The notes beneath the pieces are model-generated. The model ran no database searches and had not been told where the DNA came from. It saw only the letters and a list, made by a program, of their open reading frames with translations. Shown here piece by piece: positions 60,707 to 64,000 of a stretch of DNA of 64,000 nucleotides. Position 1 is the first letter of the stretch; each line of letters opens with the position of its first letter. The position numbers and the translations under genes were made by a program. The stretch comes from Pelagicoccus sp. SDUM812005 (GTDB lineage: Bacteria > Verrucomicrobiota > Verrucomicrobiia > Opitutales > Opitutaceae): assembly GCF_031127875.1 (NCBI RefSeq), contig NZ_JARXIA010000012.1, positions 124,001 to 188,000 on the forward strand, given 5' to 3'.

Positions 60707-61780
60707 CTATCGATCCCAAGCCCCCAGCAACGCCTTCATGTAGCCCATCGAGTAGGCCATGCCCGCGTACCAAGGCGCCGCGCAAGCCATCGCCGGAGCA
60801 TGATCCGGAATCAGCACCCCCTGGAAGTCATGCTTCTTCAAGATCGCCACGATCCGCTCCATATCGATATCCCCCTCGTCGATAAAAACCTCTTCGTAGT
60901 TCGGAGCCTTGCCCCGCACGTTGCGAAAATGGACGTATCCAATTTTTCCCTGCGCCGCATACCGCTCCGTCGCCTCGTAGATATCCCCCTCCGTCATCTC
61001 CGCAAGCGTCCCCAAGCAGTACTCCAGCCCGCTGCACGAGCTCGGCACCAAATCCAGCAAGCGCTGATACATCTCCGGCTGGTAAACCAAGCGCGGCGTA
61101 TCCCGCAAGCGCGGCACCGGAGGATCGTCCGGATGAGCCGCCAGCATCACGCCCGCCTCCTCCGCCACCGGAACTAGCTCCCGCAAGAAATACTCCAGTC
61201 GGGCCCAAAGCTCGTCGCTGCCGATCCGCGTCCGCTCCGCCGTGCCCGTCGCCGCCTCGTCAAAAGTCATGTTCCAAACCATCCCGTCCAACATCGGCTC
61301 CGTATCCACAAACCCCTCCATGCCCACGCCCCCCGCGCCGCCGCGAGCGTAGTTGCCCGTCGTTCGCCCATACACGCCCGCCAAGCTGAAGTTGTAGCCC
61401 ATCACCGCGATCCCCACCTGGCCCATGGCCCGGATCATCTCCTTCAATCCCTCCATCTGCTGGGCCTTCTTCGGCCCGTCCAGCAAGACATCGTGCCAGT
61501 GGGCCGGATCGAAATTCTCGATCGCATGCCAAACCAGCCCCTCGCTCTCGATCAAAGCCTTGATCTCCCGCAGCTCCTCCACGCTCCACAGCTTGTCCGG
61601 ATCGCCCGCATGGCCCCAGCCACCGCCGCGCCCGCCCGTCGTCGGCTGGTCCGTCCCCTTCCCGCCCTGGTTAAAGTAGTCCACCAAATGCACCACGATA
61701 TGCGTCGCCCCCGCCTGCTTGGCGAAGCGAAGATGCTCGCGGTCGAGCATGTGACGATAAAGGCCAAATCCAAGTTTCAT
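60707..61780 (-). CDS. uxuA: Mannonate dehydratase
   Basis: The product has 357 residues, within the UxuA range. Typical family motifs are seen: MKLGFGLYRHMLD at the start, AHWHDVLLDGPKKAQQMEGL, the GYNFSLAGVYGRT stretch, MLAAHPDDPPVPRLRDTPRL (metal-binding His), CLGTLAEM and IGYVHFRNVRGKAP with downstream EVFIDEGDIDM and IPDHAPAM. It converts D-mannonate to 2-keto-3-deoxygluconate in hexuronate breakdown, in the cytoplasm, with a divalent metal. It follows the SDR gene in the same direction after about 25 bases and is presumably cotranscribed with it. Confidence 0.94.
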   Translation of the reverse strand: MKLGFGLYRHMLDREHLRFAKQAGATHIVVHLVDYFNQGGKGTDQPTTGGRGGGWGHAGDPDKLWSVEELREIKALIESEGLVWHAIENFDPAHWHDVLLDGPKKAQQMEGLKEMIRAMGQVGIAVMGYNFSLAGVYGRTTGNYARGGAGGVGMEGFVDTEPMLDGMVWNMTFDEAATGTAERTRIGSDELWARLEYFLRELVPVAEEAGVMLAAHPDDPPVPRLRDTPRLVYQPEMYQRLLDLVPSSCSGLEYCLGTLAEMTEGDIYEATERYAAQGKIGYVHFRNVRGKAPNYEEVFIDEGDIDMERIVAILKKHDFQGVLIPDHAPAMACAAPWYAGMAYSMGYMKALLGAWDR

Positions 61781-61805
61781 AACCGTATCCTATCTACAAC
61801 TACAC

Positions 61806-62564
61806 CTAAAAACCGATCGAGGCCCCGCCATCCACCGGCAAGCAAACCCCCGTCACGAACTTAGCCGCCGGCGACGCCAAATAAGCCGCCGCCCAGCCGA
61901 TATCCTCCGGATCCCCGAAGTCCCCCAACGGCGTGCGCGAAAGGATCTTCTCCTTGCGCTTCGGATCCGCATTCACCGCCTTGTGCATGATCTCCGAATG
62001 GATCCACCCCGGGGCGATCGCGTTCACCCGCACCCCGCGCGGCGAAAAGTCAGCCGTCAAAGCCCTCACCAAGCCCAAGTGCGCCGTCTTGGCCGCCGAA
62101 TAAGCCGCTACCATCGGGATGCCGAAGATCGAAGCCATGGAAGCCGTAAAAATGATATTCCCCGTCCCCCGCCGCATCATCGCCTTGCCGAACTCCCGGC
62201 TCAAGGCAAAGGCCGCGTTCACATGCGTCTGCATCACCGTCTGGAACTCCAAGTCGCTGATCCCGCTCGCGTCCTTCTTCAAATGCACCCCCGCATTGTT
62301 GATCAAGGTATCCACCGGGCCCAGCTCCTCCTCCACGCCCGTCACAAACTCCGGAATCGCAGCCAGCTCCGTCACGTCGCAGACCCGGTAGCAAGCCCGC
62401 TCCCCGATCTCCTCCGCCGCCGCTTGCAAGGCCGACTCCCGCCGACCCACCAGCACCACCTCCGCTCCGCAAGCCGCCAGGCACTTCGCCATTCCCAAGC
62501 CGATGCCCGTGCCGCCACCCGTGATCAATGCCCGCTGTCCCGCGAGATCAAATGCGTTCTTCAT
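61806..62564 (-). CDS. SDR-family oxidoreductase, probable D-mannonate/gluconate-type dehydrogenase
   Basis: From the ATG at 62562-62564 the product has 252 residues; the longer frame adds 11 residues that read through the promoter region. Classical SDR features: cofactor motif [31 protein letters not shown], catalytic Tyr155 and Lys159 in [33 protein letters not shown] and the C-terminal [17 protein letters not shown]. It is closest in look to gluconate 5-dehydrogenase and KduD-like enzymes. Because it lies directly upstream of uxuA, it probably performs the fructuronate-to-mannonate reduction usually done by the unrelated UxuB. That role is inferred from context. No other enzyme of the pathway is in view. 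Confidence 0.87.
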   Translation of the reverse strand: MKNAFDLAGQRALITGGGTGIGLGMAKCLAACGAEVVLVGRRESALQAAAEEIGERACYRVCDVTELAAIPEFVTGVEEELGPVDTLINNAGVHLKKDASGISDLEFQTVMQTHVNAAFALSREFGKAMMRRGTGNIIFTASMASIFGIPMVAAYSAAKTAHLGLVRALTADFSPRGVRVNAIAPGWIHSEIMHKAVNADPKRKEKILSRTPLGDFGDPEDIGWAAAYLASPAAKFVTGVCLPVDGGASIGF

Positions 62565-62642
62565 AAAAAACAAACTACCGGACTCCCCCCAGAGCAAAAG
62601 AGAATTGATAACGGTGAAATTAACCCGATGTTATAAATTCCT
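62565..62642. promoter_or_regulatory. Divergent promoter region of the hexuronate genes
   Basis: These 78 bases separate the SDR start from the AraC-type regulator start. An A+T-rich stretch (about 62603-62640, with GATGTTATAAATTCC) should contain both promoters and the regulator site. No symmetrical operator was recognised. Confidence 0.45.
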
Positions 62643-63470
62643 ATGTCGCAGCGAAAATACCCCCACCGCCTCCTCCCCCCCTCCGAGCTTTACCCCACCT
62701 GGCAAGGCGACATCAACCAGCCCCTCGTCTACCTCGGCTGGGGCGAGCGAAACTTCGCTCGCGAAGCCATCCCCATGCACAGCAACCCCGGCTGGACCTA
62801 CTGGATCCTCCTCGAAGGCGCCGTCACCCTCCAACACCGCCACGGTACCCGAACCTACCAAGCCGGCGAAGGCCTGCTCTGCGGGCCCGACTTCCCCTTC
62901 GGCTTCCCCCTCCAAAACGGCAAAAGCGTCAAGGTGCTCAACTGGATCTGGAAAGACGCACCCCTGCGCGATCCCGCCCCGCCAGAAAACCTCTTCGAAA
63001 CCGTCAGCTTCGCCCAAGACCAAGTACGCCTCCTCAGCGCCCTGCACGAGCAATCCCGTATCATCACTCTGGATACCTCCGAACAAAACGCCGTCGCCCT
63101 CTTCCACCTCCGCGGCCTGCTCGACCACAGCTTCCGCCGGGCCGGCGAAAACCAAAACAGTAGCTCCGGCCGCAACCGCATCCGCGCCGCCCGCCAATGG
63201 ATGCTGCACAACTTCGCCAAGACCAACCCCGCCACCGCCCTCGCCCGCTTCCTCGACATCTCCCCCATGACCCTGCACCGCCTCTTCATCGACGAGCTCG
63301 GCGAATCCCCGGGCAGCCACTTCCAAAAGCTCAAGATGGACCACGCCCGCCACCTTCTCAAACTCGAAGGCCGCTCCGTCAAAAGCGTCGCCTACGAGAT
63401 GGGCTACCGGCACCCCCAAGACTTCAGTCGCGCCTACAAAAAGCACCACGGCGCCGCCCCCAGCCACTAG
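62643..63470 (+). CDS. AraC-family transcriptional regulator
   Basis: The product has 275 residues. The N-terminal half is a cupin-like ligand domain (YLGWGERNFAREAIPMHSNP, GWTYWILLEGAVTLQH, YQAGEGLLCGPDFPFGFPL). The C-terminal 100 residues hold two helix-turn-helix motifs (RAARQWMLHNFAKTNPATAL, FLDISPMTLHRLFIDELG and VKSVAYEMGYRHPQDFSRAY). It is divergent from the SDR and uxuA genes and so most likely controls them in response to a hexuronate or its breakdown product. The ATG is at 62643. The protein ends with a short tail KKHHGAAPSH, as usual for this class. Confidence 0.93.
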   Translation: MSQRKYPHRLLPPSELYPTWQGDINQPLVYLGWGERNFAREAIPMHSNPGWTYWILLEGAVTLQHRHGTRTYQAGEGLLCGPDFPFGFPLQNGKSVKVLNWIWKDAPLRDPAPPENLFETVSFAQDQVRLLSALHEQSRIITLDTSEQNAVALFHLRGLLDHSFRRAGENQNSSSGRNRIRAARQWMLHNFAKTNPATALARFLDISPMTLHRLFIDELGESPGSHFQKLKMDHARHLLKLEGRSVKSVAYEMGYRHPQDFSRAYKKHHGAAPSH

Positions 63471-64000
63471 GGCGTGGCTTTAAACGAGCTCAAAACGCGC
63501 AGAATCCATACCAGTGCCGCAAAGTCCGGCTCGCTCACAAATACGATAGATCGGATGCAAGACTGGGATAACAGGCCTAAGCGCAAACAGCTCTGCTCAA
63601 TCGTACTTTCACGTAAATTAGCCTTGTCTCTAACCAAGTCCGAAATAGTTTTCCCTGCATGGAAAAAGCGCCGACTAACAGGAGAATCCGAAAATGTGTT
63701 ATTACCCCAAAAGCGCGCATAACACCGGCCATAGCCTGTTATTCTGACAACTTAACTGTTAAAAACGGTAAATAACACCCTCCTTGTTAGTCGTACCAAA
63801 AGCGCACATAATACTACTGATGGGGAGATATGGAATTTTAAGAGAGAACAACTTAGCGACGTATCCAAATTCTAGATTCAAGAATTAAATATGAAGATCC
63901 TGCAACGGAGAGATAGATCGATTTTCGAGAAGGCCAACCAATCCGAAAGCCCTTTTAAATAGGATTGATCCTGCAGCAAATCAAAGATCGCAAATTGGCA
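63471..64000. other. A+T-richer end region with short repeats and no convincing gene
   Basis: The base composition drops sharply in G+C after the AraC gene. A GTG-started 82-codon frame at 63474-63722 has no recognisable feature. Four copies of an AAAAGCGC-type word lie between 63664 and 63805, and two minus-strand GCAGGATC words at 63896-63903 and 63967-63974. Nothing else can be supported. Confidence 0.5.
63664..63815. repeat. Short degenerate repeats: AAAAGCGC followed by (A)TAACA
   Basis: AAAAGCGC starts at 63664, 63709 and 63798, with a degenerate version (AAAACGGT) at 63762. Each is followed within a few bases by TAACA or ATAACAC-like words, and the last three are preceded by TGTTATT or TGTTAGT. 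One unit forms the perfect inverted repeat GTGTTAT (63696-63702)/ATAACAC (63719-63725). Confidence 0.55.

Noticed and set aside
63474-63722. 82-codon frame after the AraC gene
   Set aside because: GTG start four bases after a stop, no Shine-Dalgarno, basic residue mix without features, and it runs through the repeat units.
63690-63790. Integron attC site
   Set aside because: GTTAT/ATAAC arms do not fit the RYYYAAC and GTTRRRY cores, and no integrase or cassette genes are visible.

Overview
The window looks like one stretch of a G+C-rich Verrucomicrobiota chromosome, most likely of the Opitutales type (Pelagicoccus or Opitutaceae relatives). The reasons are long TonB-dependent receptors with the VFELSPFEI type of plug entry, a FecI-FecR-receptor cassette, very large PAS/GAF hybrid kinases, a sulfatase, a glycoside hydrolase ending in the DPDGDRIPNLVEY tail common in this phylum, and a propeller histidine kinase. 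The assignment is inference from gene content. I see no rRNA, tRNA, CRISPR array or IS element.

Layout. 1-1423: a 3'-truncated TonB receptor with two His/Glu-rich segments, probably for zinc. 1.6-2.2 kb: a small membrane protein between two copies of a repeat. 2.3-7.9 kb: a tripartite RND efflux operon (outer membrane lipoprotein, adaptor, pump) read leftward into a strong terminator. 8.2-23.1 kb: four giant sensory proteins on the minus strand (a CHASE/PAS hybrid kinase, a 1985-residue protein with two kinase-receiver modules, a GAF/PAS hybrid kinase and a PAS/GAF protein without a kinase). The last three are tightly coupled. 23.3-25.3 kb: ECF sigma factor, small protein, MscS-type channel, terminator. 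25.7-32.9 kb: a hypothetical protein, an MFS transporter, and a convergent sigma factor / FecR / STN-TonB receptor surface-signalling cassette. 33-34.9 kb: a histidine kinase with a substrate-binding-protein-like sensor.

35.2-40.0 kb holds the most unusual pair: a YHYH-domain/sulfatase fusion whose stop overlaps the GTG start of a protein that joins an MbnP-like copper-binding domain to a di-heme MbnH/MauG-type peroxidase. 40.2-41.7 kb: a Do-family periplasmic protease. 41.8-47.3 kb (minus): a stress island of two Hsp20 genes (with a possible sigma-54 promoter), a CbpM/MerR-like protein, a hypothetical protein, a GH130 phosphorylase and a GT4 glycosyltransferase. 47.6-51.0 kb: a propeller histidine kinase. 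51.0-52.5 kb: a PaaX-like regulator with three copies of an inverted repeat of fixed geometry around it. 52.6-53.1 kb: a tandemly duplicated parvulin. 53.3-60.4 kb: a clan-A glycoside hydrolase with an inserted CBM, an aspartate/aromatic aminotransferase and a hybrid histidine kinase. 60.7-63.5 kb: mannonate dehydratase and an SDR oxidoreductase divergent from an AraC regulator, probably a hexuronate branch. The last 530 bases are more A+T-rich and carry short repeats but no convincing gene.

Across the window, intergenic DNA repeatedly carries a GCAGGATC word, often followed by 10-bp-phased TTCGCG or ATCTGCG units and an A tract; this appears to be a dispersed repeat family. All functional calls come from reading the sequence and from knowledge of protein families; no database search was run.
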